DNA of 64,000 nucleotides, taken from contig LUCM01000674.1 of assembly GCA_008360955.1 (NCBI GenBank), positions 1-64,000 on the forward strand. The letters run 5' to 3'. The notes under the pieces are model-generated. The model saw only the letters and a list, made by a program, of their open reading frames with translations. It was not told the origin of the DNA and did not search any database. A program made the translations under genes and the position numbers. This document shows, piece by piece, positions 10,696 to 24,550 of this stretch (within the stretch, counting starts at the first letter, position 1; the number at the start of each line of letters is the position of its first letter). This DNA comes from Fasciolopsis buskii. Taxonomy: Eukaryota > Platyhelminthes > Trematoda > Plagiorchiida > Fasciolidae.

Positions 10696-13600
10696 ACTTA
10701 CCAACAACGTTGTTTTATTAACATTATATCATTCACAATTCAAACCAATACATGGCGCATCGATTTTTCGACACACTGCTTACTTCATTTGGTCCTGACG
10801 CTTATAATTTAGTTAGACATAGTTTGGCCAAAGTCCGACTGATTGAATCATTCACCACTCTATACAGATGGATAAATTCAACGAACGAACAGCCAAATCT
10901 CGTGGGCGTACAGAGCTGAGCGAATCTGTGCAGACTAAAGTCAGAATCAAAGCGTGAATTGACTCCACCCTTACGTGTTTGTGTTTACTGACCAAATGAT
11001 TTTGGTTGGAATGGGCATATCCTCGGATCCGGTGCTCTCATTACCGTCCAACCTGTGATTGGCTGGAGTCCCTGTTAATGAAATGACGAACAATTTTTGT
11101 ACTCTGATGGATCCAATAAAAATACATTTGCGTTTATGACTGTGATTATGGGGAAAGTCGAATTTAAACCTCTTTCCCCGCCAGATGACTAAAATAATAC
11201 CCAAGCCTGATGGCTGTTTTGTTGCCAGTAGATGTTGAAATGCGGATTAAACATGTGCACCTGAATTTCTTCGGCTTCATTGGTCACGAATTGCGAATCA
11301 GCCGAGGGGAAATCGTCAGGCAGATTCATTCTTTTTTGTTTGTAAACAGTGACCGGGTGGAGCCGTCGTTGTTGCTGTTGTTTTTGTTTTTGTTCCTGCT
11401 GCTAACCTAGCACAAAATTGGTTTTATGTTTCCATTAGCATGTCAGTCATTCGCCTAGATTAGTGAAAACGGTATTTCGCTAAATGTGCACTCAGACATT
11501 TATTCTCGTCATCAACTGGTCGATATTTTCTTGGCTGACAGATCCACTTGCATTTCAGCCATGCTATTCTCAACCTTTTTGTAAGGCTGACAAGCTGACA
11601 CAAGCAGATGGACCACTGTTCAATTCTGGCACTAGTCGAGGACCATAACTGTCCTGCTTTGGGATGTACCCAGTGCATTAGTAGGAGAGAAACCTGAAAA
11701 ACGCAGGGGATTGTGTCAAAAAGATGATCAGCATTACACAGCCTACAGTGACTGGACAGACAGCTAATTCAGTTAGCCACTTACTCGAAACATGATTTTT
11801 GGCAACAGGTTGACATTTACAACCATTTATCAACTAATCACGTTGGTGATAATGACCTCATTTTCTTCCATTGACCTTATGCGCGCTCATTGAAATCGTG
11901 GCCTCTGAATGATTACCTACTTCAAGTGAAAGGGAGATCTTGTTAAGTTTCTACTGGCAACGACATAACAGTGACAGTCACATGGTGCACCGATTTGTTC
12001 TGACCCCAAGCCGCACTTGGCTCGTGTACCTCAAAATCTGTCCGTCTTCCGGTCGTATTCTTCTTTGTCCTGTTTTCTAATCGCCATTGCAAAATTCTCT
12101 CATGCGAGCAACCATTTAATGAGAAAACTCTCTAACTTCCTAGTCTCGAAATTGGAGTCGCCTGATTAGAGAAGAAAGCATAACAACGACGGGAGAAATC
12201 ATTATCGCACTTTTTCCACGGCGTCAGCAAGGACTCGTGCGAGACATATAGATAAACTAGTTCAATCAACAAAGGCAACAATCCTAAAGCGCTGAGGGAT
12301 ACCAACTCATCGTTTCCTTGTCTTTTTCCTCATCCTCGTCCGCACTGTTCACCGATTCTGCACAGCTGATGAAGTAAACGCGTTTATCTTATGGTGAAAC
12401 AACACTGAGGCAAACAGAGTAAAACCTAATTCCTACCTCGAATCTGGTTCTTCCATTTCGAATTGAGACAAACATAAATCGCACTTGGTTGGGGAAAAAC
12501 ATATGCATCACGTTAGTAGAAAACAGATGATTCATGAATCAGGAGAGGAAAAAAGCCAGCAGTAATGGTTGTCTTGACGACCGTAAAATCTCGTCCGCTG
12601 GTTTTGGTGTTATGGCGCAGCCCTTAAGTACCAAACAAGTCATTCACCAAGCATCGCGGTTGCGTTCGCCTGACAGATGCCAAGTTTGCTGTAACACATA
12701 AAATTGTAATAGTAGGACAAAAGTTACTTTGACGAAATTTTGGATTTTGTGATTTGACGACAGAAATAGACACTACATTTAACTGTATTTCTCTAACTCT
12801 TTTATCTGTGCAGGCATAGGAGACTAACCACGATTTTGTTGTAATGCCGCAGGCGAGGAAATTCTACGGAATGTGAAACCAACATGTCCAATGCTGAAGT
12901 TTCTACAAACATAAACCAAAGTGATATCGCGATCGAGCAAAAAAGGCTAAGGTTGCCAAATTAGGCCAATAAAACTGTATTTCATTTGGCCCATATGAAC
13001 AGTCAGTAAAGCGAATACACCTCACATGTCAAACGCACCCCCGCCACAACAGAACGTAAATATCGATGATAAATGGTTGCATTGACCGGGAAGTGGAGTA
13101 TTTGTCCCATCGAACCTCACATGTTTATGATCGTTTTTTCCTTGTCCCTTAATTACCACTGATTAAGCAAAACGAAAAAGGGCTTGATCCTGGTGTTGCT
13201 TGGGTTGGTAGAATTGGTGCGACTGATATTAATAGTTGGATATTACCGATATTTTCATCAAATAGTAACACTAGAAATTGGTGGTTCCAATGTGCTTTTG
13301 TGTATAAAGGCAGTAGATGTAAAACCCCGTACACTAGTGCATGAGTCGATCAAGTTTGGACGTAAACCACCGGACTGACTGATTGCAGATGTGTTAGTTT
13401 ATCCCAGTTTAATTCTTGATAGAGGAGTTATCGCCTCTCGCTATTGCATGCATTCGTGTGACACTAGTCACTTGGTAAGAATATGAATTGGTCTGAAATC
13501 TCGAATGGAAAGAATATAAAATTAAAAGCTTACGCACAAAAATGCTTAGCCAGCGCCATTTGTGAACAGTACATCAAAAAGATCTTCATCTGTTTTCAAA

Positions 13601-16600
13601 TATTACGTTTAAACAATTCGGTGTACTGGCACACACAAATCGATCGGTAACCATTTTAAAATTAACAAACTTCCCGATTCAATTTCATATTTTTTTGTGC
13701 ATAATAATCACGGTGATTTGTTCGTATGATTAAAACGGCAAGTTATTCGGTGATATTAATCCATTTGTCTTTGCATTGGCGGAAACGGAGACCATAATAT
13801 CTGCCTGATGTTATCTGCTGAGGCCACAGAAAGAAAAAAAGTACGACTACCTTTTGAGGTCCACAAAAGGCAGGAAGTACGGAATAAAAAGTGATTTTGC
13901 GCCACGCAAATGGTTGAGAGTCTGGGGAAAGACCGCCACTTTTGAAAACTGCTGACCAAGTTGCGTCTGATCGCCCACAGCACGGTGGACGGCCGCTCGT
14001 GTTTTCGTTTCACCTGTGTGCAAATAAATCCTGTTCTAATGCTGCGTGAAATTATCTGCTCCCTCTCACCGAAGTCGCCTTTTAGGTGGGAGGAAAAAAA
14101 CGCGGAACGACTATGGTTAACTTTCCACAAAAACACGATTTCATTTGTTCTTTGTGTCACCCTTTTGATGTACAGGGAAAAGCTTGCCGATACTACATCT
14201 GTTTTCACACACTCACCAAAAGTATTTTAAAAATGTACCTGCTTTTGGGCGTTTATGAATGCGTATGAACTCTGATGGGATTGGTGAACAAATTAACCAA
14301 AGAAATGCGCAAAAATTTTCCTTTGGAGAATACGTATTTTGGAACAAAATAAGTAGTATAATTAGGACTATTTCGGCCGAGACTTCGGCATTTTATTCAC
14401 ACATTAAATTTTCAGTAAGCAGGTTGGGATAACCGACAACGGAACTTTGATTACAATCCATCCCTCTCCCCCGTCGAAGTTGCTTTATTACTTTTATGTC
14501 GAAAGCGTAAAATTTTATGCTTGCCCGTGGTAACTTAATCCGTTTTCATATTTGTCCTCATTGAACAGGACCATGTTTCGAGCAATCCGTTGCTATTGGG
14601 TAACCATGCGCAGCCAAACGATGCAATATCTGTCTATTAGTATTTGATCAAACGTAGAAATGATTAGTTCGGAGATCCCGAAGGCGTTTCCTTAGATAAG
14701 ATAAAGTTGGAAATGGAAAATATTTGATATCTTTCCTTTTATTGTTCCATTCTCCAGTTGGACTTATATGAAGTTTCATGGTACACAGGGGGACTTTTAC
14801 TTCGCCTATTATTATTATTACTATTACAACAAAGCGATGCGAAAATAATCGTGTCAACTGCGCAATTCCACTCCCTTCGTTTCGTTGTGATGCATTTCGT
14901 GTGTGTTCAGTTACAGTAATGGTTTGATCGAAAATGAATTATTGTAGTTGAAATAGGTTTTGCAGTTTGCACCATTTTGGAGGTGAACTCGGGCATATTT
15001 TCAAAGAAAGCATGTAAAATCATCCATTCACCGTATTGTTTGTCCGTGTAGGCTACATCCGATGTACCGGGTTTTCCGGGTTGTTATTTTGTATTACTAC
15101 GTGGAGTACAAATAGATGCACAGTTGCACAATTGAAAACAGGGAACAGCCCGCAGCGGAAAGTAATTTAAAGGTTTATTCAGAAGTAACGGATTGTAAAC
15201 AAATCCGAAAAAAGAAGCGCATTACGAGTGATTTTATATTCCAGACATCTTTCGCTCCGGTATGCAACTCTTTCCGAAAGTATGCGGTTTCGCTTTATCA
15301 TATCCATCGCTTCTCAACCTTCTGTCGTTAACTGGAGTCTCACGGATGCCTTGAATTTGAGCCATTGTAGTTTGCGCGAGGGACAGCCGTCTTCAGCGTG
15401 GATCACATGTGACTAGACCAGACATGGACAAAAAACAAACAAGGTCAACGAGTAGCAATGCTTAGTGAGCCTTTCGGTCAGCATGTAAAGTGACAAATAA
15501 AGATATTATGATAGCACGCGATCTGTTCACTACACCACCAACGGACAGGTTTAATTTAACCGGTATTTGGAAGCACAGTCTACTTATAACTTTTGATAAA
15601 ATCTTGTCGCTAACGGGTTGATTGATGTTTAGGGTATTATACGTATGACTATTGGTTTTACACTTTAACTTACCATTTAGAAATCGCACTTATTCCTGAT
15701 TGTATCGAATCAAAATGATTAGGCGCTGGTTTAAGGCTATTAACTAAATCGAACTGCAGTAGGAGTAACATCTTCGGACGAGTTGGACCGCTGAACAGCC
15801 TTTTATTCTTCCTGTTTAGGTTGCTATAATTCTGTTTAGTTATTTTGTAATTGTAATCAGTTGTGCCCCTCTTAAGTATTGTGTGTGTGTGCATATGTGT
15901 GGGTGTATGTGAAATTCCTGAGAATGCGAATAACCCTACTAAACTGGTAGATTAAAGATATAACCAAATTCTATCGACCTGATTTGAGGGCTTTGCCACA
16001 CGAAACAAGGTTTTAGGTAAAAAATAAAGCTTGCCGTCATGAGATGAGTATTTGATCTCGTCTTCGAGTCGACTACCTCATTGTGGTCAGCTTACGTAAT
16101 GTAAGCGAAGTCAATAAATCCCTGACATGAACGCAGCTATTCAGCGCTTCAAGATCAGCGCTCACTGGACGTCCTGTTCCAATAGATTAATTAATTGAAG
16201 CAATGCGGATAAATGCAATAAAATATTATAGCCCTAGCTCCCAGCGCTGCGACCGGCCAACCACATTACTTATTCAAACAGCCAATGAATATGTACGATT
16301 CGTTAATCTAGAAACCTACTCACTTTGGAAGTCAGTCGAAATGTGTGATGCTCATGCTCAAAAAAATGAGCCCCGCCCGTTTACTCGTTTATCTCATAAC
16401 TGCAGTGTGGACCAGGTATTACCCAGTTCCATTTTTCCAAGTTTAATAATTGAGCAGATAGCAGGTAACAATTTGATTTGTTTCCGAAATTCAGAGCTGC
16501 TTAGAACCATATATATATATACCATATATACACACAGTTGTGTTTCATTCCTGTCTGTCAGTCACGTCTCAAAAGTTCGTGCCATCTCGCAACATTTAAT

Positions 16601-17054
16601 CAATGAAGTGGAAATCCAGTCGTTTGCGTCACAAATAAACAATCGTATGCTCACCCAGTGCATGCGGATTTTATGAACTGGTTTCCGGTCATCGACGCAG
16701 CAGGAGTGATTTAAAGTGTACACTTACCCGAAGATTTATGGTCATTTTGATAGTCCTATGTTTGATATTGGTAATTTAGGCATCAGCAAGCAGGACGGAA
16801 ATTGTTATCTACTAAGCCTTGCTGTTACTGACCTGACACAATCAAGGGACCCAAAATGGCATCGAGCATAATTCTGTCTGTTTTGAGCTGTTATCAAGGC
16901 CTTACTCAACTTTTCATCTAGGTGAAATCTAGCTGTGAACTGACAAAACTGGTGAGTGACAGCGTTGTCTAACGGTTATTATTTAGTTTATAGCTGTTTT
17001 AGGAAAGCAAATTATCAACAGTTCAAACAGATCCTAGAGTTATTTATGAGTAGT
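10696..17054. other. Gene-free stretch with one doubtful RT scrap
   Basis: Two frames reach 150-157 codons (13756-14208 minus; 16203-16676 plus), but neither looks like a known protein. Apart from the reverse transcriptase-like string at 16368 and the ATT and TG microsatellites, I see nothing. Confidence 0.5.
16368..16466 (+). pseudogene. Possible reverse transcriptase scrap
   Basis: One frame reads PFTRLSHNCSVDQ then VLPSSIFPSLIIEQI. This is reminiscent of the non-LTR reverse transcriptase block 'pF-x-x-x-x-GVRQGCPLSP-x-LFN-x-x-I-x-x-I' with a small deletion after the glutamine. It sits in a 157-codon open frame (16203-16676) that has no other recognisable domain. The match is short and gapped, so chance similarity is a real alternative. 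Confidence 0.33.
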
Positions 17055-17165
17055 ACGTGGGAAGCTCTCGAGTAACACGCATGCCTTCAAAATGGAAGGC
17101 CCGATTTCACACCCTTAGCGTTGTCAAGGCAATGCACCCGTGATGAGCTCTAGCGGGAGAAAGAC
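17055..17165 (+). mobile_element. tRNA-derived SINE with hammerhead-like tail
   Basis: GCCTT (17083-17087) and AAGGC (17096-17100) form an anticodon-type stem. It is followed by a decayed B box, GATTTCACACC (17103-17113), so the order is that of a tRNA 3' half. About 28 bases on, TGATGAGCTCTAGC (17141-17154) and GGGAGAAAG (17155-17163) line up with the CTGATGA, stem II and GAAA region of the hammerhead at 254-298, including the preceding GCAC. Stem II no longer pairs well, so this is a relic. The same tRNA-head-then-hammerhead order in two places supports one SINE family. Confidence 0.45.
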
Positions 17166-17904
17166 TCTAATCTATGCTCCTCAACCTGTGGCCCATCAAG
17201 TGGCCCGAGTTTTGTGCGTGAATGAATTAGTCTGAAGGGCATTCAAACAGGCAAGTCCGTAGTCGCTGCAGCCGGTCGGCTTGTGACTGTCCGTGCGAAT
17301 ACGGACCACCGGATTTAGAGCTTCGGTTGTGACGTTTAGGATCAATCTGGACTGTCTGACAATGCAACGACGAGAATAACTGCATGAACCGAATTGGACC
17401 TCTTTTTTCTCCGGATTTAGCAAGGACTTTGGGGGAAAAGTTATCACTGGGGTTCTCGAGGGAAAATCTTTTCTGCATCATCGATTATAGGACGTGACTC
17501 GAAGGATGTACTGCAATTAAACATGCTGATTTTTTCGAGAAACTTTTGCTAATCATTTCCGATCTGAAACTGCAACCGGTATTTAATTATTCCTAATCAC
17601 CAAAATCACAAACTTGTTTACATTAAAAGAGAGACAACTAGTAATAATTCATTCGTATATAACCAAATGCACATATGTTATATATCTTTCATTACATCAA
17701 ATTAAAATAGGCAACTTCATAAAGGAATACGTCTGGTCTGCCACCAATCTGTCAAAATTCGATGCTTCCAACCTCCGATTCTCTATCACCACTTTCAGTT
17801 AACTGTGGTGGGAAAAGAAGCAAGTTAACCAGGCAACTATATCACCTTTTATATTTTATCGTTCACTTCTTTTATTAATGGAATAACAAATGTATATTAT
17901 TTAC
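17166..17904. other. Gene-free stretch
   Basis: Two overlapping minus-strand frames of 83-84 codons (17196-17481) show no domain. Nothing else is recognisable between the two SINEs. Confidence 0.45.
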
Positions 17905-18190
17905 AGGAAGGGGGCCGCAGCCATCAGATGGCTGCCAAGTGGGAAGGTTGACCTCCGTGGGAGGGTCAGAATCCGCTTTCTTCTCGGCCAAACGCCACAA
18001 CCTTATCCGCTTGACCACCAGCTATAATATGTAAGGGATGATGCAAAGACCTCCTCACTGTGGAAAACTGCACATCCGGGAGAGCCCAATTAGGGGTCGT
18101 GTCAGGCTTCAACGCACCACAGTGCAGGAGAGAGCCTCCATCTATGGCAAAGGGTGTCAGTGATCACCCTGGTCCCGGTGTCTATTCCAC
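17905..18190 (-). mobile_element. tRNA-derived SINE, minus strand
   Basis: On the minus strand TGGTCAAGCGG (18017-18007) fits an A box and GGATTCTGACCCTCC (17974-17960) fits a B box; spacing is 43 bases, as in a tRNA gene. The block is richer in G+C than its surroundings and contains no ORF. At its downstream end lies a near-perfect hairpin, GCAGCCATC and GATGGCTGC around one base (about 17917-17935). The piece at 18030-18190, upstream of the A box, is similar in composition and may belong to the same or a neighbouring element. Neither an intact cloverleaf nor a tail microsatellite is seen. Confidence 0.5.
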
Positions 18191-21100
18191 CTAAACAGTT
18201 CACTTATCTCTGGTCAGCATCAAATAATCCCTCAGGCTGCTGGATACAACGGTTCACCGTTAATGAATAAATTCACCGCGCATTTTCCGCCCAATCAGTC
18301 GAATGAAGTGATTATCTCCATGTCATGTCGATTATCCCAAACTTTGGCCGGGCTAATGCATTCGGGGACTCATTATCCGTTGCCTTTACACTAAATGGTG
18401 GCCCGAAAAATAATTAACTCAATGAAAGTCAACTTTGGGAACGTCAACACACTGTGGTTATGATGTTACATATGCACCCGACTAATCTAAAAAAGCAGCG
18501 TGGCAGTTATAATGCAGTAGCACTGGCGGGCAGGTGTCAATAATGTTAGGATGGCATCCTGACGTCAAATATATCTCCCATATCCTATGCAATGCATGCG
18601 ACTTCAGTGTGAGGTTTTTTTATCACACGTCTTTCCTCATTGGTAGCTAATCAGAGGCAAAATTCTATCTGCACTGAGAGTATAGCCCTCGGTCGGCAAT
18701 ATCATTCATTGGGTTGAAACTGACGTCCTCGGTCAGAGGTTAACGACACCTCGAGGGCTTTAGAAATCGTCCAGGACGTAACCATGGTTGACAGAATGCT
18801 GATTTTCTTCCTCGACTGGATGACTAACTTGACTGGTGACTTCAGCATAAATGGTCCTAAAGAAGCAAACAATCGCCTAATTGCTAGGGAATTCTTAGGT
18901 CCGTGGACATTTTTTTTGGCTGCCGGTAAAACTGATAGTCACTTCGCTGAGACGTAGGGAAGGGCAACGATTTTGCATGGTTGATCGGACTGACTTACGG
19001 CCAAAACAAAAATGATGCTTTAGCAATGGCAGTCTAATTTTTAATGTGCGTTTCATAGACTTGCTGGAACACAGAATAGCTTTTTTGCTAGTTCATCCCG
19101 GGGCTTATGGTATCCATGTTTGATTGATAAAATCAACTGGACTAGAGTGTTCTTGATTAATGAATCCTACTTACTTAACTGATGTTGCCGTGAAGAGAAT
19201 GTTGCGGTGCTATGATGCCTGACCAGTTTACCATATAGATGCATTTTATCCTGTTTGGAAAATCAAACAAGTTCGCGTGCGATAATATACAACGAGAAAT
19301 TCCGTTCACCAGTGAGCTGCACTGATTGCCTAGAGATCGACCAACGATGTAACGTACGAAGATTATTCGCTGAATTAAGTTTACTTGAGCATAGCAGCTC
19401 AAACACTTCCTTCCTCTCGCTCTTAAGCGATACTCTCACAGATTGTTTGGGTCACAAACCAAGTTGAAATCACAGCTGGTTCGCGTTTGTGTGAATGCTG
19501 GAGCGGATTAGTCATAAGACGAAACAAGCCTGTAAAATGTGCTTAAGCACCAAGATGGAAGAGATGTGAGGTAAGATTTAGTGAACACATCAAAAATTCT
19601 ACCCCACTTTCAAATCCCACCCAACGGGGACCTAACAATTTTCGGGAAACAGACGCATTAAATTGATGCGAACAAATTTCACTTCGTCTGCTTTGACAGC
19701 TGGTAATGGCTCATCCGTGTGATGTGAAGATGGTGGTCAAAATGGGATATCGACCGAATTTCTGGCCTGTTCGCTGATTTGGTTACGGTAAATCTCAGGG
19801 CTTTTGATCGAAAAGAGACCCGCACTTCTAGATAGAAGAGAAGAACATGAACTCAAGTACTTTGTTTTTCATACTGCAACTTACTAGAGTGGAGTGTTTA
19901 TATGACGCTTCTACATGCGTTTTGACAAAACATGTAAATATCAAGAATAAGTTACATGTTATTCAACGGTCCAACGATTTGTTTTCTCTTGCTTGCTGTG
20001 CCCTGGAGACATGACAAGGCAGTTGTCCACATCAATGGCTGAATACGTTCTGGTTTCTCAGCGCAAGGCAGCGGTAAGCGTGATAATCGGCGCAATCCCA
20101 CAATCCCTCTTTGAAGTTAGACAACAAGTTGATACGGTTTCAGTCTTTCAGACAGTCCTAGCTACGTCCATGGTGAGCACTGAGCAAATAGGCAAAAGTT
20201 TTCACCGGGTGGTTCTGCCCATAGCGATTCAAACAAAAGGGCCAGAATGATGTTCCAGCCAGTCTTTTCGATGCCTTGCCCAGAAAACTAACCTGATAGT
20301 CCATGAGCTATTTGTAACTTGTAGCCAACAGATTTAAGGATCATTTCACTTTCGCAAAATTGCTCGATTTTCTTCAGTCAGACTTTCGGGTACATGCATC
20401 CGTTCACAACTATAGCTCGGCGCATAAAACTGCAATCCGCTGAGAAAGCAACCGGAATTCTTCCGCCCACTCCACTTGTTGCAATTGACACCCGCATATT
20501 TTCACCCGCTCTACAGAGAACCGTTTGCGTAAATGCATGAATAGACATATCACACAAAATTTCTCCCTGTCCACAGCTTGTTTAGTTCTACTGTTTTACT
20601 ATGCCCACCGGAAAACCGCTTCAGAATTGTATCACGTTAATTATTGTTCGTTTCCCGCTAGACTTTCAGCTGTAGATACCATTTCAGAATTGTACACTCG
20701 GTCTAGTATTTCCTCTCGTAAAATGGCGATGGAAATTCTCTCATCCGGTGGATCTGAATCGTGAATTGGTGGGGGAAATTCTTGTGAATAACCGGACTGG
20801 AACATCACTTCGCGTGTGCACATTTTCGTTTGATGGGTTTGGTGGAACCTGGTCAAAGATGACAGCAAGATGAAACTCAAAGACACATTTTAGTTCATCG
20901 GTTGAGTAAAAGAATTAAAGACGAGAGGACGAAGGATATTTACTTTAGAATTCATCTCACTTGTTACCAACGTGCCGACCAAAGTGTCCATCGAATATCT
21001 GCGTGAATGTATTGAGAACAGTGGATGTTGCCAGTATTCCAATAGGCAAACTGAAGCACATGTTGTTAATTGTACAATTTGAAATTGAAAATCAAATTTA

Positions 21101-23683
21101 GTGCCAAAAAGACGGTCAAGCAATGGTATTTCCACTGGCCCCGCGTCATCCGATACGTTTGTGAAAAAGTTGGAGATTGTTTAACGTGAATCCTGAGTCC
21201 ATGCCCTATATTTATATAAAAATCATGTGAATGACAAATTTTGTTTAACAAATGCTTCTGCAAGAATTATTCAACCGCTAAATAAGTTTGCATCCGGAAT
21301 TTGCGACAGATATGAAATGGAACAATAAAATAGAATTCCTGACAGGCTGGCTAGCTAGTCGAGAAGACGGTTTCGTTCGGCGATCAATATACAATAAGAT
21401 CACACGGAATGGATAACACACCAGTTTTACGGTTTTGTACCTCCTAAACTGTAAAGAAACGCTATCCGATTATTAAAAAATAGGACAAGGAAGTGTGCAT
21501 GCAAAATACTCTTCAAGCAGAACTTCAGACGATGAGAATGCTATTTGTCGAAAACGGTTACGCAGGTCGATGAACTGATAGGTGAGATTCCCAAGAGGAT
21601 GTTAGAGAGAAGTTCGATGTGCATTCCTCTGGCTTCGAAAGGTAACACGCTAGCCGATTTAGCAAAAAGTGGACTGACGAGTTTTATCAGTCTTAAGTTT
21701 TACCCAACCGAGCTTCGAATCCGAATCGAATCTCACCTCATGGTATCATTGCGGTTGAAAGGCAAAGCTCCGGATGTATCACTCTCGTCGTGTTTTTATT
21801 CGTTCATGTAACCCTTTGGAACAATGTTCAGAGATTACGCGACCAGGCGCTTATCTGAACGCTTTCAAGGGCACCGTCTGCATGATTGGGCGGCGGACGA
21901 ATTAAGTCACCTCAAAAAGTAATTTCACACCTACCGCGGACTCATCACACGTCTGCCTAACCCAGTCGTTTTGTGGCCTTGACTAACGCTCTAGGTTGGT
22001 AAAGTGTCGTGAGTCAAACGTGGCCGAACCCTTGGCCACCCGCCTTCACAATACTCCACTATGAGCCGGAAAACAATTTGTAGTTGTCCTTAAACTGCCC
22101 TGATCCATCCTCCATCCCGGTGCAAACAACGCGTTCATCCGCTCCGGAGTTATACGTGGAACACCACCCACACTTTTGTCATCCATATTCTTATCTGACC
22201 AATGCAATCTGTAAAAATAGTTCTTAACATACTGTGACGAAATAGCGTGAGTACGAATTGCTGAATTTCCTTTACTTTTTTATGTGGCCATAGGCCTAAC
22301 GTTTCTTCACTTTAGTCAAGGAAATATATCGTTTCTAATTCGATTCACTTAACACAGCGTCATGACTTCAGATATTGGTGAATGTCTGGAAAGTGGGACC
22401 AGGTGGCGTGATGAGGCGATATTTAGAGTCTGCAGGTAGCATATTTTTACTAGCTCACATGTGCCCACTTTACTTTTCCGAATCGAGAGCTATGTTATCC
22501 CGAAAGATTTGAGATGATTCGGAACCCACATTTTTTTCTCGGTTAGAAATGCAGAAGACGAAATGTATCTCTTCTTTCGCCCACGGAAACAAGTTCTTTG
22601 TAAAAGTAATGAGATTGCAATTTGCAAGGTTCACACGATAGATGTTATGCATTTTGCATGTTTTCCTTCCAACGAAACAGTTCTTCTATTTCCCAGCATG
22701 TAAGGTGAATTGGAAATGAAGAATAAGATCTGGTAATCTTTTTTATTTTGAAGAACGCGTTCAAATTTGATCACATTTCCTGCAATTTAGCAACCTCACT
22801 TAATGGATCGAATTTATTCAGCACCGACAATTATGTTTTAGTAATTGTTTACAGTATTTTCTGGGATTTAAAATGATTGCACCAATTACTATGAACCATT
22901 GGTTGTGTCATCGATTTAGTAACTCAACCTATGCGCAAACACGTGACCAACTGATTGAGGCAGGTCGAACTGGTTCGGCTTAACGAACTTGCTGTCCAGG
23001 GCGTTCAGAAGTGGACCCAGGATTTCGCGAGATGTAGGTCCCAACAGGTTGACCGGCTACAGGACTGCCAATTCTGGGTTGATTTTCTCTATCCTTTCCG
23101 TAGTTTGAATAGCCGGGGAAAAACTGTTATAGAATTGTTTCGATACATGCAGTTCCTTAGACTGTGACAAAAAACATCCTACAGCGTTGCCTTGACTGTT
23201 GGTCACCCCAAGAGAGAAGATAAATAATTCTACAGTCGCAAAGTTCACGGGATAACTAGTAATTCGTATTCTGTCAAGATCAGTGCCAACCAAACATGAA
23301 TAAAATACGCCGAGTGAATAGGAAAACAGTTTTCATGTTCTCGGATAATTAATTATTGTTTTGTAATCAAATTGTCCCAGTCACTAGGTTTAGCGGTATC
23401 AGTTAGACGTCTTGAATTTAGTACAAGCTCATCGCGTTTTTGGGTGTTTGCAGAAGTTATCACCCCTTTATTAATAATATTTCCCCGGTTAACCGTGATT
23501 TTAAATGATCCTAGCCGTGAACTCCAAATAGGCGGATTTCGTTGACCTTGGAAAACACCTAGTGTAAAATAGAAGATTACGTTTGAGTAATATGATAACA
23601 ATGAATTCACAAACTTCTGTTCTCAAAAAGAGTGTTCCGGAAGTAGATGGCGCATTAGAAAAGGCGAAATATGTTGAAATGAA
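18191..23683. other. Gene-free stretch
   Basis: Frames do not exceed 88 codons and none is recognisable. Around 21920-22060 the minus strand has an A-box-like TGGCCAAGGG and, further on, TGATGAGTCC with GAAA 12 bases later. This is suggestive of another decayed hammerhead SINE but too weak to call. Confidence 0.45.
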
Positions 23684-23752
23684 GTGACCAGCGGTTCGCA
23701 AGCGGTAGATCTCGTGACTTTTCAATCTGAAAGTCGCGAGTTCAAACAGTCC
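23684..23752 (+). repeat. tRNA-like pseudogene or SINE head
   Basis: The stretch has a D-arm-like part (GCGGTTCGCAAGCGGTAGA, 23691-23709). An anticodon-type hairpin follows (GACTTT, loop TCAATCTG, AAAGTC; about 23716-23735). The B-box-like GAGTTCAAAC (23738-23747) comes next. The loop is 8 instead of 7 bases and there is no acceptor stem, so it is not a functional tRNA gene. Confidence 0.5.
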
Positions 23753-24489
23753 TAACTCCGGTCAGCATCCTCACTTTGCAGCCTACTGTTTGCTTCGACC
23801 CCATTCCTGAAAATATTGTACACTGTTGTTTCACTAATATTGGAACTGAATGATATAATTTAAAATCAAAGCCTTTGGTATTTTGACGAGGATAGTGTCT
23901 GCTCCTACCAGATTTCACACAACACTAGTCTCTGTCTTCGTGAATAACACCCAATTAAATTTGTAGTTTCTCCTTGCTTATTTACACCGCTATTAACTCG
24001 GCATGCGGATGCAGTGGAACTTCCACAAGGCACCTTATATTCAAACTCCATTTATCCAAAATCTGCCCGAAAGTATCTTACAAATCAGGAAATTGCTTTA
24101 GAGTTTCCAGATAGTGGTATGGTTTGAGTTCAGCGCATGCCCGGATTTTTTCAATTCCTGCATCAGCAACTCAGTTCAAGGCCGTTTCGTTGACTACGAC
24201 ACTTGATTATTCCCATCTGGTTTCCTTATCTACTGAAATAAAACAAAATGTAATCTGCTGGAGTGGCATAGTATATATAGAATGGGCCCAGTGAATAAAC
24301 ACCAAACTCCAGGAAGCCCCTTACAATTTTTGCGGAGACGTTTCGTATAACCTTCAAATATTTATAGAAAGTAGGGTGATTTTCGCAGACTTTACTCAAC
24401 GTCTTCTTCCAGGTATATTTTTGTTCAAATAGTTTAATAGTACTGTTTTCTCAATGTGCTCACTGGGAATTTTCAAGGGGCTAACGAAG

Positions 24490-24550
24490 TGTTAGTGGCT
24501 AAGTAATTAACCTATCGGTATTTCGCCGTGAATTGTTCTGATCTGATTGT
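24490..24550 (+). repeat. tRNA-like SINE head
   Basis: TGGCTAAGTAATT (24496-24508) resembles an A box. GTTCTGATCTG (24535-24545) resembles a B box with one inserted base. Between them CGG, a 7-base loop and CCG could be a collapsed anticodon arm. The boxes are 39 bases apart, slightly short for a tRNA. The following 200 bases may be the SINE body, but I recognise nothing in them. Confidence 0.38.

Noticed and set aside
12366..12403. CTGATGA followed later by GAAA (hammerhead candidate)
   Set aside because: The intervening palindrome does not place GAAA next to stem II, and no stem I or III could be drawn.
13756..14208. 150-codon minus-strand ORF with an overlapping plus-strand ORF
   Set aside because: Open frames on both strands with no domain; likely chance.
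16203..16676. 157-codon plus-strand ORF
   Set aside because: No domain, signal peptide or coding-like composition overall; only a short reverse transcriptase-like string inside, which was listed separately at low confidence.
21920..22060. Minus-strand A-box-like string, TGATGAGTCC and GAAA
   Set aside because: Stem II does not pair properly and no B box sits at the right distance; could be a very old SINE but not supportable.
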